The notes below the pieces were generated by a model that was given only the letters and a program-made list of their open reading frames with translations, searched no databases and was not told where the DNA came from. A DNA stretch of 64,000 bases. Origin: PALSA-1296 sp038322815 (GTDB taxonomy: Bacteria > Bacteroidota > Ignavibacteria > Palsa-1295). The stretch lies in contig JBBQGG010000003.1 in NCBI GenBank assembly GCA_038322815.1, forward strand, positions 27,813 through 91,812. Direction: 5' to 3'. Made by a program: the position numbers and the translations under genes. Every line of letters starts with the position of its first letter. The stretch's first letter is position 1. Positions 36,595-46,206 of the stretch are shown here, one piece after another.

Positions 36595-37009
36595 GTCTTT
36601 TTGCTATTGCTCTCCCTTCATTGCCCGCAGAATAGATCAACACTTTTTTATTCGTGATCGTATTTTTAGAATGATTTCCCGCAACCGATAGATGTACTCC
36701 GTTTGCGTTATGGCCTCCTCCCTTAAAGATACTTCGTCCGCTATCGTCTACCTGATCGAAAGAAAATGTAGTCATTAATCCTGATTTGAGGATAATGTTG
36801 ATATAAATGCTGTCGAGAGCCTCTGCCGACTGCACGTTCGGCTGATTCTTTACCCAATTTGTTGTTAGCATAATTGCCTGCCACGGATTACCGTTTGTCG
36901 TATCGGCGTATTGCAGAAACTTTGCATTCGTTGCTAGTAATATTTGCTGTACCTCCAGCAGCGAAGGCTGTGTGCTCTGCGTCGCCTGCGGCGGCGCAGG
37001 CAAAGTCAA
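36587..37009 (-). pseudogene. Truncated paralogue of the caspase-like lipoprotein at 37412-39284
   Basis: The 140-residue reading aligns to the N-terminal 165 residues of the neighbouring lipoprotein: TQPSLLEVQQILLATNAKFLQYADTTNG against AQPSILEVATVLDSAESKFIEYAQFTNG, then FSFDQVDDSG against FIFDEVNDSG and TNKKVLIYSAGNEG against TNKHVLIFAAEDG. It stops exactly where the putative peptidase fold begins. No ATG or good signal sequence precedes it; upstream codons read KLISC, a weak lipobox, but without a start. Best read as a decayed duplicate, possibly trimmed by insertion of the sequence on its left. Confidence 0.65.
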
Positions 37010-37190
37010 TGTGCAGGATATTAGCTTCCGTTGCGATGCATCGAAGGTCAGAAAATCGGGCAGCGGCGGACAAGAAATCTATCAGACCGTCGTACTCGAA
37101 AATGTAATGATCTCAAGCATGAGTATGCCATCAGGTCAGGTCAGCAATATGAAAGTAGGCAGCTGGGACTTAAAGTCGAATACGAAATAA
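36972..37190 (+). pseudogene. Hcp-like (type VI tube protein family) remnant
   Basis: The frame reads GGAGKVNVQDISFRCDASK, then QEIYQTVVLENVMISSMSMPSG, then VGSWDL. This resembles the central and C-terminal strands of Hcp-family proteins (VQDISF, then a YxTVxLxNVMISS strand). The N-terminal third and a middle segment are missing, and the 5' part overlaps the paralogue fragment on the other strand. A terminator follows at 37238. Probably a gene fragment. Confidence 0.35.
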
Positions 37191-37237
37191 ACATTTCGGG
37201 TGCACGGGCTCAGCTCTGACATCAGTTCTTAGTTTGG

Positions 37238-37271
37238 AAAAACCGCTCTCATATTGGGGGCGGTTTTGTTT
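37238..37271 (+). terminator. Intrinsic terminator
   Basis: AAAACCGC pairs with GCGGTTTT, followed by GTTTTG. It lies 48 bp after the Hcp-like remnant and is oriented to serve it. Confidence 0.6.
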
Positions 37272-37411
37272 TGTGTGATAGCTTAGACGTGGCATACTTT
37301 TGCACATCGCATTCATCCGTAATGGAGTCACCATACTTTTGATAACGGTAATCATCGGCACCAAAATGACTTCTCAACTGCAATCAATATATATAAACAC
37401 ACTATTATCGT

Positions 37412-39284
37412 TTAGGGATCTTTCACACAGCGACATGACATACTGACATTTTCCTTCGCGCCTGGCTGTGCGATCTCTCCACCATCATTGTGTAATTGAT
37501 GTAAATGGCGGTTGCGTCATTGTCGCTGACCAAAACCATGCGGCAGTGCCGAGCATCTGGAAAGCGTTAGTATTATTAGTGAGCGTGATGCAATCTCCGC
37601 CGGGCAAGGCTGAAAATCCGCTGCTGTTGGTTGCATTATTATTCGGTGAATCCCAGCCAGTGAGAGATTTCATTGCTCCTCCGGCGACGGCAGGTCCACC
37701 AAGAAAATTGATCAACTGATCAAACTCAGCTTGACTTGGTATGTGCCATTCTTTCGGGCAAATCCCTCTGACACCGCTCGGATTTGCAGTTGACGAACTT
37801 GCTCCCTCCATAAGCTCGCTCCAATGATAGAGCCTTCCGTATTTTGCTGCATACTGTGGATCGTTATCGTTCGTAATACTGCCCGCAGTCGCATAATTCA
37901 GATTTTGCGCCATCCAATTTTATTTACCTATACAGACAGCTTTATATTTTTGTCCATCACGAGCATCAGTGAAAGTATCGACACAGGTTTTTTCGTAGCT
38001 ATAATCGTTCGATGCAAAATGTTTGAAGTACAGATCCCCTTCAAGATGGTCAATCGGACTTGCTTTTTCGAATTGCTCTTTGTCATTATTAGCATCTAAA
38101 TGCGATTTCTCTGTGCTATCACCATTCATTAACCTTGTAACCAAAGTCTTTTCACAGGTTAATGCAAAACCATCAGTTACCGGTCGAGATTCACCGGCGG
38201 GTGTATTCTTTGCAAAGCCATAGTAACTGATCGGATTCTTTTTGAGGAAGGCTGTTGCAATACCGTTTACAGCAACAACTGTATCAGGTAAATTTACGGA
38301 TTTACCATTGGGAAGATCTAGAGTTCTTCCCTTGACTGTCATTGTCGGTGAAGTCCAGCCACTATAGCACATATTCCCCAAAACCACCGTGTTCGGCATT
38401 TGAGGTGTCTCATCAAGATACTTCGTTGTATAGAATAATTTCCTACTTCTTTCCATCGCAATAATTTTCTGCCAATCAGGCTTACCCGCTTTCACTTTTA
38501 CAGTGGCAGCAAGCTCCAAACTTCCCGAAGCAAGCTTCGCTCCAGTCAATGGTCCGTACTCTTTGCTGAGAAGTGCAATAATGTCTTGTTCACTGAGTGA
38601 TTTGTAGTTAAGAAACGTAGGAGTTCCAACAAGAAAGGCATCCGGAAGTCCGTGAGTATCTATAATAACGAGTCCATAATCCTTAAATGTATTAACGGCT
38701 TCGTAGCTCGCATCTCTCTGGATCAAGACCCTCACATCCAATCCTACGTTTGCATTTTCTATGAGCTTTTTGGTGATGGGAATTTGCTGGGTTACACCAG
38801 GAAGTGTACCATCCTCGGCAGCAAAAATGAGCACATGTTTATTCGTGATCTTGTTTTTCGATGCTATTGCATTTCCTGAGAGAGGGACTACGTTGGGGGT
38901 TAGTGCTTCAACGATATTTGTCGTCTCATTATTTTCTCCTCCCCCTCCCCCTCTGAATTTGCTGTACCCGCTGTCGTTCACTTCATCGAAAATAAACGTC
39001 GTCTTTAAGCCGGAGCGCAATACGATTTTGATATAGGAATCCCCAAACACATACGCCGTTTCGACAGTGGGTTGTTGTCTGAGCCAATAGGCGGTAAGGT
39101 CAATTGCTTTCCAGGGATCACCGTTCGTGAATTGCGCGTATTCGATAAACTTGGATTCAGCAGAATCAAGAACTGTAGCAACTTCAAGAATGGAAGGCTG
39201 AGCAGTCTGCACCGCAGTCGGCGATTTGCAACGCGAAAATGTAAATGCTAATGCGACGAGCGCGATGAGTTTAAGTGTTTTCAT
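37412..39284 (-). pseudogene. Caspase-like lipoprotein with C-terminal FISUMP domain, broken twice
   Basis: Starts with a lipoprotein-type signal (MKTLKLIALVALAFTFSRC). A domain shared with the fragment at 36587 (about 25-150) precedes a region with KHVLIFAAED, YGLVIIDTHG and VVLGNMCYSGW. The His-Gly and Cys-Tyr-Ser spacing recalls clan CD (caspase-like) peptidases, which is inference. The C-terminus enters a FISUMP domain: TDARDGQKYKAVCIGK, a TAA (37920-37922, probably once CAA), then WMAQNLNYATAGS ... GICPKEWHIPSQAEFD ... WFWSAT in the same frame. Near 37490 the frame shifts, and the family-typical ending SMSCRCVKDP stops at 37412. A nonsense codon and a frameshift mark a pseudogene; residues 1-454 could still be made. 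Confidence 0.75.
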
Positions 39285-39489
39285 GATGGGTTCAGGAATG
39301 ATGAAAGCTGAATTTTTCTGTGCGTGGCAGTTCCAGAGTCCGCTGCAGCGGATTTGATAACAAAGTAAATACTGCGGATATAGACATAGTTCCCGCTCAT
39401 GAATTCCTTTTCTCAGGCATTCTTTTCACCGTAATTTTGTAGCATTACTTCAATTATCCATTAATTCATTAATCATATCTTTCAATATC

Positions 39490-39948
39490 ATGAAAATTAG
39501 CTTACTATTTTTTGTTCTTGCACTTGCTGCAGGATGCTCTTCGTCGCCAAAATCAAATATCATTAAAACCACTACGGTGATCACACATGAGCCAACGATG
39601 ATCACGACGGCTTCAGGACTTCAGTATGTGGAGTATAAGATTGGTACCGGTGCGATGCCAACGCAGGGGCAGACGATCACCGTAAATTATACAGGCATGC
39701 TTACCGATTCATCGAAATTCGATTCAAATGTCGATCCGAAGTTCGGTCATGTGCAGCCTTTCATGTTTGCAGTCGGCACACATCAGGTGATCACAGGCTG
39801 GGACGAAGGTTTGATGTCGATGAGGGTTGGCGGTAAGCGCAAACTTATTATCCCTTACCAGCTTGCCTATGGTGAAGCAGGTCATCCGCCTGTCATTCCA
39901 GCCAAAGCAACATTGATCTTTGATGTTGAGCTTGTGGGCATAAAATAA
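39490..39948 (+). CDS. FKBP-type peptidyl-prolyl isomerase lipoprotein
   Basis: 152 residues. Lipoprotein signal with lipobox LAAGC, then one FKBP domain: GLQYVEYKIGTG, ITVNYTGMLTDSSKFDSN, FAVGTHQVITGWDEGLMSMRVGGKRKLIIPYQLAYGEAG and PPVIPAKATLIFDVELVGI. Predicted periplasmic proline isomerase/folding helper. Its TAA overlaps the next ATG (TAATG). Confidence 0.93.
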   Translation: MKISLLFFVLALAAGCSSSPKSNIIKTTTVITHEPTMITTASGLQYVEYKIGTGAMPTQGQTITVNYTGMLTDSSKFDSNVDPKFGHVQPFMFAVGTHQVITGWDEGLMSMRVGGKRKLIIPYQLAYGEAGHPPVIPAKATLIFDVELVGIK

Positions 39949-40646
39949 TGGTGCATACGCACCATCACCACGAGCATCATTTCACTGCCGGTGAAATGGT
40001 ACGCGATATCGTCATCGGCATGTCCGATGGCTTGACGGTTCCTTTCGCTCTTGCAGCGGGATTGACGGGTGCAATCGATATGTCTTCAATAATTATTACT
40101 GCTGGTCTTGCTGAAATAGCCGCCGGTTCCATTGCAATGGGGCTTGGCGGCTATCTTGCAGCAAAAAGCGATGCCGAGCATTATGTCAGCGAACGCAAAC
40201 GCGAAGAACAGGAAATTATTAATGTTCCGCAGATCGAAAAAAATGAAGTCATAGAAATTTTCGAAAAATACGGTCTCACAAAAAAAGACAGTACGTTAGT
40301 TACCGAAAGTCTTGCCTCGAATCCGAAACAATGGGTTGATTTCATGATGCAATTCGAACTTGGTTTAGATAAGTCCGATCCCAAACGCGCCAGAACAAGT
40401 GCATTTACTATTGCAGGTTCCTATATTGCAGGAGGCTTTATTCCTCTTTCCCCTTATCTTTTTATGCCAAGTGCTCGATCGGCGCTAAATGTTTCTGTGA
40501 TCGTCACACTTTTTGCTTTATTAATATTCGGATATATCAAAGGTCGGTTCACAGGCTCCCATCCCATTCGCAGCGGCTTGCAGACCATGCTTATCGGAGG
40601 CTTAGCAGCAGGTGCAGCGTTTTTATTGGCGAGATTGATTTCGTAA
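39948..40646 (+). CDS. VIT1/CCC1-family iron/manganese transporter
   Basis: Membrane transporter of 232 residues. A histidine-rich N-terminus (HTHHHHEHH) could bind metal. The first helices read DIVIGMSDGLTVPFALAAGLTGA and GLAEIAAGSIAMGLGGYLAAKS, the strong VIT/CCC1 signature. A charged cytoplasmic loop (metal-binding domain) and three further helices follow. Coupled to the FKBP lipoprotein by one-base overlap. Confidence 0.92.
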   Translation: MVHTHHHHEHHFTAGEMVRDIVIGMSDGLTVPFALAAGLTGAIDMSSIIITAGLAEIAAGSIAMGLGGYLAAKSDAEHYVSERKREEQEIINVPQIEKNEVIEIFEKYGLTKKDSTLVTESLASNPKQWVDFMMQFELGLDKSDPKRARTSAFTIAGSYIAGGFIPLSPYLFMPSARSALNVSVIVTLFALLIFGYIKGRFTGSHPIRSGLQTMLIGGLAAGAAFLLARLIS

Positions 40647-40660
40647 TTATCTGATTTCCT

Positions 40661-40726
40661 GTGGGGCGGACTCTCAGTCCACCCGTCTTTTGTTTCTTTG
40701 ACTGGCAGACTAAGAGTCCGCCCCAC
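40661..40726. repeat. Palindromic repeat, family C
   Basis: Arms GTGGGGCGGACTCTCAGTCC and the reverse complement of GACTAAGAGTCCGCCCCAC pair over about 20 bp with two mismatches, around a TTTTGTTTCTTT-rich loop. Single copy in this window, between the VIT gene and DUF4199 gene. Confidence 0.7.
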
Positions 40727-40816
40727 TGAAGAGTAACCTGTCACGAGAAAATGAATTTCCCCCCCACACTTGAAAACCTTCTTATCTTTGCATATTAACC
40801 TTTATCTCTGAATCCT

Positions 40817-41335
40817 ATGAAAAACTTCTTGAAGTGGGGAATTTACATCACAGCTCTTAATATCGTATTTATGCTTGTTGGATATGCTGCCGGCTGGACT
40901 ACTCAGCCAATGGGTCGCACGATGGGCTGGATATCGATGGCAGCAGCCTTAGTGCTGCTATTTATGGGTATAAAAGAACGCAAAATGCAGGATCCTGCAG
41001 ATTTTACTTTCGGCAGAGGGTGGGTTGAGGGTACACTCATTTCGCTTGTTGCTGCCGTCCTTTTTGCAGCGTTCTTTTATATCTTTGCGGAATTTATCAA
41101 TCCGGAAATGATCGACTTTGCACGCTCTGAAGGTGCAAAGCAGATGGCTTCACAAAGTATGCCTGCCGATCAGGCAGCACAAGCAAGGAAGATGATGGAT
41201 TTCTTTATATCACCGACAGGATATGCGATCGGCACGCTCTTAATGTACACGATCGGCGGAATGATCATGTCCCTGATCTTCACTCCGATCATCAGAAGCA
41301 TGGGCGGTAATAGCTCTCAAGCAGAAACGGTATAA
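40817..41335 (+). CDS. DUF4199-family membrane protein
   Basis: 172 residues, four membrane helices: two N-terminal, a hydrophobic segment around 75-95 (GTLISLVAAVLFAAFFYIFAEF), and one C-terminal (GTLLMYTIGGMIMSLIFTPII), separated by a polar loop rich in Gln/Ala/Met. The layout and the F.RGWVEGTLISLV region match DUF4199, a Bacteroidota-typical family of unknown function. Confidence 0.8.
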   Translation: MKNFLKWGIYITALNIVFMLVGYAAGWTTQPMGRTMGWISMAAALVLLFMGIKERKMQDPADFTFGRGWVEGTLISLVAAVLFAAFFYIFAEFINPEMIDFARSEGAKQMASQSMPADQAAQARKMMDFFISPTGYAIGTLLMYTIGGMIMSLIFTPIIRSMGGNSSQAETV

Positions 41336-41339
41336 GGTA

Positions 41340-41467
41340 CCTGTCATTCTGAGCTAAGCGAAGAATCTGAGATTTAGGATGTCTGAAAGCTCAGATTCTT
41401 CGTTCCGCTTCTGCTCCTGTGGTCGCAGAAGAATGCTCCACTCAGGATGACAATTCAAATTGAGCCA
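41340..41467. repeat. Dispersed palindromic repeat, family B, copy 2
   Basis: Begins CTGTCATTCTGAGC; the middle pairs GAAGAATCTGAGATTTAGGA with the CTGAAAGCTCAGATTCTTC side. It ends CTCAGGATGACAATTCAAAT. The reverse complement at 58218-58318 matches two long blocks without mismatch (about 52 and 34 bp) but lacks a 23-bp segment containing CTCCTGTGGTCGC. Confidence 0.8.
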
Positions 41468-41527
41468 CTACTTATTATTGTTGCCTAAACCCAAAGCGCT
41501 GGTTTTGTTGTTTGCCTTAGTACAATT

Positions 41528-42535
41528 ATGAAAAACAAAATTCTCATATTTTCATGGGCAGTACTGCCTGTATTTATTTTAACAGGTTCTGTTTTAGCGC
41601 AAGACGCCGATAAAGTTCTGAGTGCTCGTTTTACACTTGTAGGCAAACGCGTTTGCGAAGAGATCAATCGGGGGGATTTTGCTGCACTTGAATCTGAGTT
41701 CGATGCGAATTTGCAAAGGGAGATGCCGCTGGAGAAATTGAAACCTCTGCTGAGCAATCTCATCGAGGGCACGGGAAAGATAAAACAGATGGGCACACCG
41801 ATCCTGAAATGGAAAAATGTTGCCGTTATTCCGATAGAGTTCTATGCAGGTATTCTCGATCTTCGTCTCGATCTGGATACGACAAGCGATAAGATAGACG
41901 GATTTTATTTTCAACCGCATATCGAAGAACTTCCTGTACCGGAAAAAAATCTGACCTATCTTGCCCTTCCGTTCAAAGATGAATGGGCAGTGATGTGGGG
42001 CGGCGATACGAAAGAGTTAAATCCGCATCACGATATAAAGAACGAACGATTCGCTTTCGATTTTAATTTACTGCAAGGATTTGGAAAAAGTCACGATTCG
42101 ACCGGAAAGCGGAATGAAGATTATTTTGCTTTTGGTAAAGAGATACTCTCCCCTGCTAATGGCAGAGTAGTGGAGGTGATCGAAGGAGTACATGATAATA
42201 CACCGTTCATACCGAATCCGTATTCTGCTCTTGGAAATTGTGTTATTATCCGGCACAAAGAAAATGAATTTTCCGTTCTCTCGCATTTAAAAAAAGGAAG
42301 CACGGCGGTTAAGGTCGGAGACACCGTCGAGCACGGACAAGTGATCGGCTTATGCGGCAACTCAGGAAATTCCTCCGAACCTGAACTTGAATACCATCTG
42401 CAAAATACCGGCAACATCGAAGAAGCAACTGGAATAAAAGTATATTTCGATGATCTCCATATCCGCCATAAAAAAGAAGAGAGGGAAGCAAAACAGTATT
42501 CGCCGGTACGTGAAGATAGAGTGAAGGAAGAGTGA
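41528..42535 (+). CDS. M23-type peptidase with N-terminal DUF3887-like domain
   Basis: 335 residues. Signal peptide (ILIFSWAVLPVFILTGSVLAQ), then a DUF3887-like domain (about 25-135, RFTLVGKRVCEEINRGDFAALESEFD), then a LytM/M23 domain. HHDIKNERFAFDF supplies the first metal ligands, GRVVEVIEG and GNCVIIRHKENEFSVLSHLKKGS match the beta-core, and the final metal motif reads YHLQ instead of the usual HxH. A periplasmic peptidoglycan endopeptidase or a catalytically weakened relative is likely. Confidence 0.85.
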   Translation: MKNKILIFSWAVLPVFILTGSVLAQDADKVLSARFTLVGKRVCEEINRGDFAALESEFDANLQREMPLEKLKPLLSNLIEGTGKIKQMGTPILKWKNVAVIPIEFYAGILDLRLDLDTTSDKIDGFYFQPHIEELPVPEKNLTYLALPFKDEWAVMWGGDTKELNPHHDIKNERFAFDFNLLQGFGKSHDSTGKRNEDYFAFGKEILSPANGRVVEVIEGVHDNTPFIPNPYSALGNCVIIRHKENEFSVLSHLKKGSTAVKVGDTVEHGQVIGLCGNSGNSSEPELEYHLQNTGNIEEATGIKVYFDDLHIRHKKEEREAKQYSPVREDRVKEE

Positions 42536-42743
42536 GGGAATTAGTGCCGAATTAAAAGGAAATGTTGAAATTTTTCATTTCTCTCTACGTCTGCGGGTAG
42601 GGCGCGATACCGCTCCTGTGGTCGCGTCATCTGTTCGAAATGACACGTTCTGGAATCGATCGTGAAAGCGTCTCGCAATGGAACGTCCCGTTTTTCCGTA
42701 CTTTTGTATTCCGATTTATCGCACTATTCTATAAAATCTATTC
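42536..42743. other. Intergenic region with a family B fragment
   Basis: No gene. CGCTCCTGTGGTCGCGTCAT and GAAATGACACG (about 42609-42645) match pieces of family B repeats, so this is a decayed copy. Confidence 0.45.
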
Positions 42744-45173
42744 ATGCGCCATATTTCTTATTCTATTATCGCACTGTTTCTTTTCTCCTCTGCTATCCCT
42801 GCCATAGCCCAGCCGCCGGTGCTTTATACGGAGACACATCTTGTTGAACCTGCTGAACGCGCGCCGCGTGAGCATCCGGTTGATATGCTGCGCATGAAGA
42901 TCGAAGTTTCCTTCGATTGCCCGAAAGGCATTGTCTATGGGAAAGTAACGCATTATTTTGCTCCGCTTCGGTCTCATGTTGATTCGATCTTCTTCGATGG
43001 TCCGGGAATCAAGATCAAGGAAGCGATGCTTAATGGCAGCTCTCTTAAATTTACTACAAGCGCCGAAGGTGTTACCGTTTTTCCGAGCAGTCCGTTAACA
43101 TGGGGAAAAGATGATAGTATTAGCTTTGTTTATGAAGCAACGCCGCGTAAGGGAATTTATTTCATAGGCTGGAATGATCCGCGCAACATGAGCCGAAAGC
43201 AGATCTGGACACAAGGCGAAGGCACGGATAATCGCTACTGGATCCCCTGTTATGATGATTGGGATGATAAGCTTATTACGGAGACGATCGTAAAATTCGA
43301 TAAAGACTACAAAGTACTTTCCAACGGCACAAAGCTTGCTGAAAAAGATAACGGTGACGGCACAAAGACATGGCATTACAAAATGATGCATCGCCACTCA
43401 GCATATCTGGTCATGCTTGGTATCGGTAAATACGGGATAGAAGAGCGCAAAACGAAAGCCGGAGTACCGGTGCATGATTATTATTATCCTGAGCATCCTG
43501 AATATGTTACTCCTACCTATAAATATTCAACGGAATGTATTGATTTTGTTGCAAAGTGGACAGGCATTCCGTATCCGTGGGAATCGTATTCGAATATTCC
43601 GGTGCAGGATTTTATTTACGGAGCGATGGAGAATACGACGGCAACCATCTACGGCGATTTCTTTTTGAACGATCCGCGCGGTACGCTTGACCGTGGGTAT
43701 TTCGGAGTTGATGTTCATGAACTGACACATCAATGGTTCGGCGATTTCATTACGATCCGTAACGGACCGCAGATGTGGCTGCATGAATCACATGCAACAT
43801 TTTTTCCGAAATTATTTACGCGCGAAGTGTATGGCGAAGATGCATACGAGTGGAATCGCCGCGGAGAGCATAATGCAATGGTCGCTGCAAATGAAGCTGA
43901 TCGTTATCCTATCGTGCATACAAAAGCCGGAGGTTCGCGTATTTATCCGAGCGGCTCGGCTGTGATCGGAATGATGCTCTATGCATTTGGCGAAGAAGAA
44001 ATGCGCCATGTCTATCATTATTATCTTTCGCATCATGCGTATTCAAATGTTGAAACGAATGACCTCTACCAAGCCTTTCAGGATACGCTCGGACTTTCGC
44101 CCGATTGGTTTTTCGAGGAGTGGCTCTATCGCGGTGGTGTTCCGACCTATGATGTAAGTTACAAGGGTATGCCGAACGAAACGCAGATCAGTGTTGCACA
44201 AACGCATCATGTCGATGAACTTACAAAATTGTTTAAAATGCCGATCGTCTTTGAAGTGCATTATAGCGACGGCACGATGGATTCCAAACGCGAATGGATC
44301 GATAAGCAAACATCAATGGTACTCATACCTAATTCAAACGGTAAGCAGATCGCGTATGTGCTCTTCGATCCGGGCGATGAAGTAGTGAAGAAAGTAAATT
44401 TCAAAAAATCTTTTGCGGAATTAAAAGCGCAAGCGCTTGGCGCTCCGAAGATGCTTGATCGGTATGATGCCGTCGTTGCATTAAAAAGCGACTCTTCTTC
44501 GATGAATGATAAGCGTTTCGTACTTATTCAGGTTTTTAATCAGGAAAAATATCAAGCCATTCGCGCTGAAGTTGTTTCACAATTAGCAAGCGATAACGTC
44601 ACGGATTCGCGCGGCATCATTCGTCGCGCCCTCAATGATACAACGCTTGAAGTTCGTCAAGCTGCGTTGAATGCCTATCGGTTTATTCCTGAAGATCTTG
44701 AAGTGCCGGTGATGCAGCGACTAAAAGATTCGTCCTATACTATGATCAGCACGGCGCTCGATAAGCTTTCCGAAAGTTTCCCTCAGAACACTGCGAAATA
44801 TCTCGATCTGACCAAGGATGAAATGGGTATGTCACATAAGGTGCATATCAAATGGCTGGAGATCAAAGCAACTTCGACCGGAGATGCTGCTGCAATAAAG
44901 GAGCTCGTCGATTATACAAGTGTCTCCTACGAATTCATTACACGCCAAACAGCAATGGATGCCTTAGTGCGATTGAATTATATCGATAACGATCTCATTG
45001 CAAATCTTATTGATGCATTGCTCAGCACCAACAACCGGCTTGCCGGATCAGCCAACGGAATCCTCACAAAATATTACGGTCAGACAAAAGATAAAGAAAT
45101 GATGATAGCATATTACAGATCCAAAACCTGGGAGCCATGGCAGAAGGAGATCGTTGAGAAGATTATAAAGTAG
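42744..45173 (+). CDS. M1-family zinc aminopeptidase with C-terminal HEAT-like region
   Basis: 809 residues. Signal peptide (IALFLFSSAIPAIAQ). N-terminal beta domain, the substrate-binding YGAMENTTATIYG, and the zinc site HELTHQWFGD ... WLHESHATFF (HExxH plus 18-residue-spaced Glu), all typical of gluzincin aminopeptidases. The last 270 residues are helical repeats (RRALNDTTLEVRQAALNAYR, HEAT-like). Predicted periplasmic or outer-surface peptide trimming enzyme. Its TAG stop is shared with the start of a family D repeat. Confidence 0.93.
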   Translation: MRHISYSIIALFLFSSAIPAIAQPPVLYTETHLVEPAERAPREHPVDMLRMKIEVSFDCPKGIVYGKVTHYFAPLRSHVDSIFFDGPGIKIKEAMLNGSSLKFTTSAEGVTVFPSSPLTWGKDDSISFVYEATPRKGIYFIGWNDPRNMSRKQIWTQGEGTDNRYWIPCYDDWDDKLITETIVKFDKDYKVLSNGTKLAEKDNGDGTKTWHYKMMHRHSAYLVMLGIGKYGIEERKTKAGVPVHDYYYPEHPEYVTPTYKYSTECIDFVAKWTGIPYPWESYSNIPVQDFIYGAMENTTATIYGDFFLNDPRGTLDRGYFGVDVHELTHQWFGDFITIRNGPQMWLHESHATFFPKLFTREVYGEDAYEWNRRGEHNAMVAANEADRYPIVHTKAGGSRIYPSGSAVIGMMLYAFGEEEMRHVYHYYLSHHAYSNVETNDLYQAFQDTLGLSPDWFFEEWLYRGGVPTYDVSYKGMPNETQISVAQTHHVDELTKLFKMPIVFEVHYSDGTMDSKREWIDKQTSMVLIPNSNGKQIAYVLFDPGDEVVKKVNFKKSFAELKAQALGAPKMLDRYDAVVALKSDSSSMNDKRFVLIQVFNQEKYQAIRAEVVSQLASDNVTDSRGIIRRALNDTTLEVRQAALNAYRFIPEDLEVPVMQRLKDSSYTMISTALDKLSESFPQNTAKYLDLTKDEMGMSHKVHIKWLEIKATSTGDAAAIKELVDYTSVSYEFITRQTAMDALVRLNYIDNDLIANLIDALLSTNNRLAGSANGILTKYYGQTKDKEMMIAYYRSKTWEPWQKEIVEKIIK

Positions 45174-45243
45174 GGGCACACCGCGTGTGCCCTTCCCCAG
45201 CATTTCTCCAAACCTCATGAAGGCACGCGCGGCGTGCCCCTAC
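45170..45243. repeat. Palindromic repeat, family D
   Basis: GTAGGGGCACACCGCGTGTG at the left and GCGGCGTGCCCCTAC at the right form a long inverted repeat; each arm also holds its own small palindrome (CACACCGCGTGTG and GCACGCGCGGCGTGC). The aminopeptidase stop codon lies in the left arm. Confidence 0.65.
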
Positions 45244-45310
45244 GGCAGGTCACAAATTTCTGCCCCATCAATTATTTGGAAAACGTCACGGAATTGCGTA
45301 TGTTTGTGGG

Positions 45311-46189
45311 ATGAAAAAACAAAGCATATCTATTTTTTCTTTCTTCTTTGCTGTATTGACTGTTTTGAGTACAGAAAACATTTTTGGTCAAGACAAATTA
45401 GAGATAATCCAAATGGACATACGAATCCCTGTACTGATTAATTATCATTCCTATTACACAGCTCCTGCCAGTGCCGGTGGCTATGATAGACGCAGTACCA
45501 AATCTATGATCTTAGATATGGGTATCAATGGCAACCTATCCTCATACTCAAGAGATAGTAATTTATTCACCTATAATTATTATTATATAAACGGGTTGCC
45601 GGAATATACCACAATAAGTTTTATTCTTGATAGTGTAGGAAAAAAGATAAGAAATTTATCTTATTCCTACAAAAAAGATATTGCTCGTGGTAAAGCACTA
45701 AATGGGGCAAACTTTAGCTCAATTGATATTAGTTTTCATGGTGATAGTGTAATTAGTATAGGTGATTCTGGCATTTCTTGCATGAAAAACTTCCTTTCAG
45801 CAAATTATATTTTCCAGAGCCAAAGTGTGCCAGGTCCAGCAATTTCCGGTGAAGATGATATTTTGGATTCCGTAGAAACTTTCGACACAGCATCTTTCAA
45901 ATGCCTTTTAACTTTCAAAATAATAAAACCGGTTAATTCTGTAAATATAATACAAAAGGAAAACTTTCTTAAAATATCATCCGTCAGGTCAACAAAGTCA
46001 ATCAATTTCACCCTTCCCTCATCCGATCATCCGCAAACTCTTTTCATCTACGATATCCTCGGAAGGGAAGCGGCACGGGAAGAGATTTCTCCGGGTATGG
46101 CACAGTATAGCCTCCCATCATCGAAGTTTCGAAGCGGATATTATTTTGCGCGGCTTGGGAGTTTGAGCGGACATTTTGAGGTGTATTAA
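45311..46189 (+). CDS. Secreted protein with T9SS C-terminal sorting domain
   Basis: 292 residues. Signal peptide (SIFSFFFAVLTVLSTENIFGQ), a middle region of unknown fold rich in Ser/Asn/Tyr, and a C-terminal type A sorting domain (LFIYDILGREAAREEISPG, FRSGYYFARLGSLSG). Exported through T9SS and attached or released at the surface. Function unknown. Confidence 0.75.
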   Translation: MKKQSISIFSFFFAVLTVLSTENIFGQDKLEIIQMDIRIPVLINYHSYYTAPASAGGYDRRSTKSMILDMGINGNLSSYSRDSNLFTYNYYYINGLPEYTTISFILDSVGKKIRNLSYSYKKDIARGKALNGANFSSIDISFHGDSVISIGDSGISCMKNFLSANYIFQSQSVPGPAISGEDDILDSVETFDTASFKCLLTFKIIKPVNSVNIIQKENFLKISSVRSTKSINFTLPSSDHPQTLFIYDILGREAAREEISPGMAQYSLPSSKFRSGYYFARLGSLSGHFEVY

Positions 46190-46206
46190 AAAATTCAAGT
46201 CCGCCC

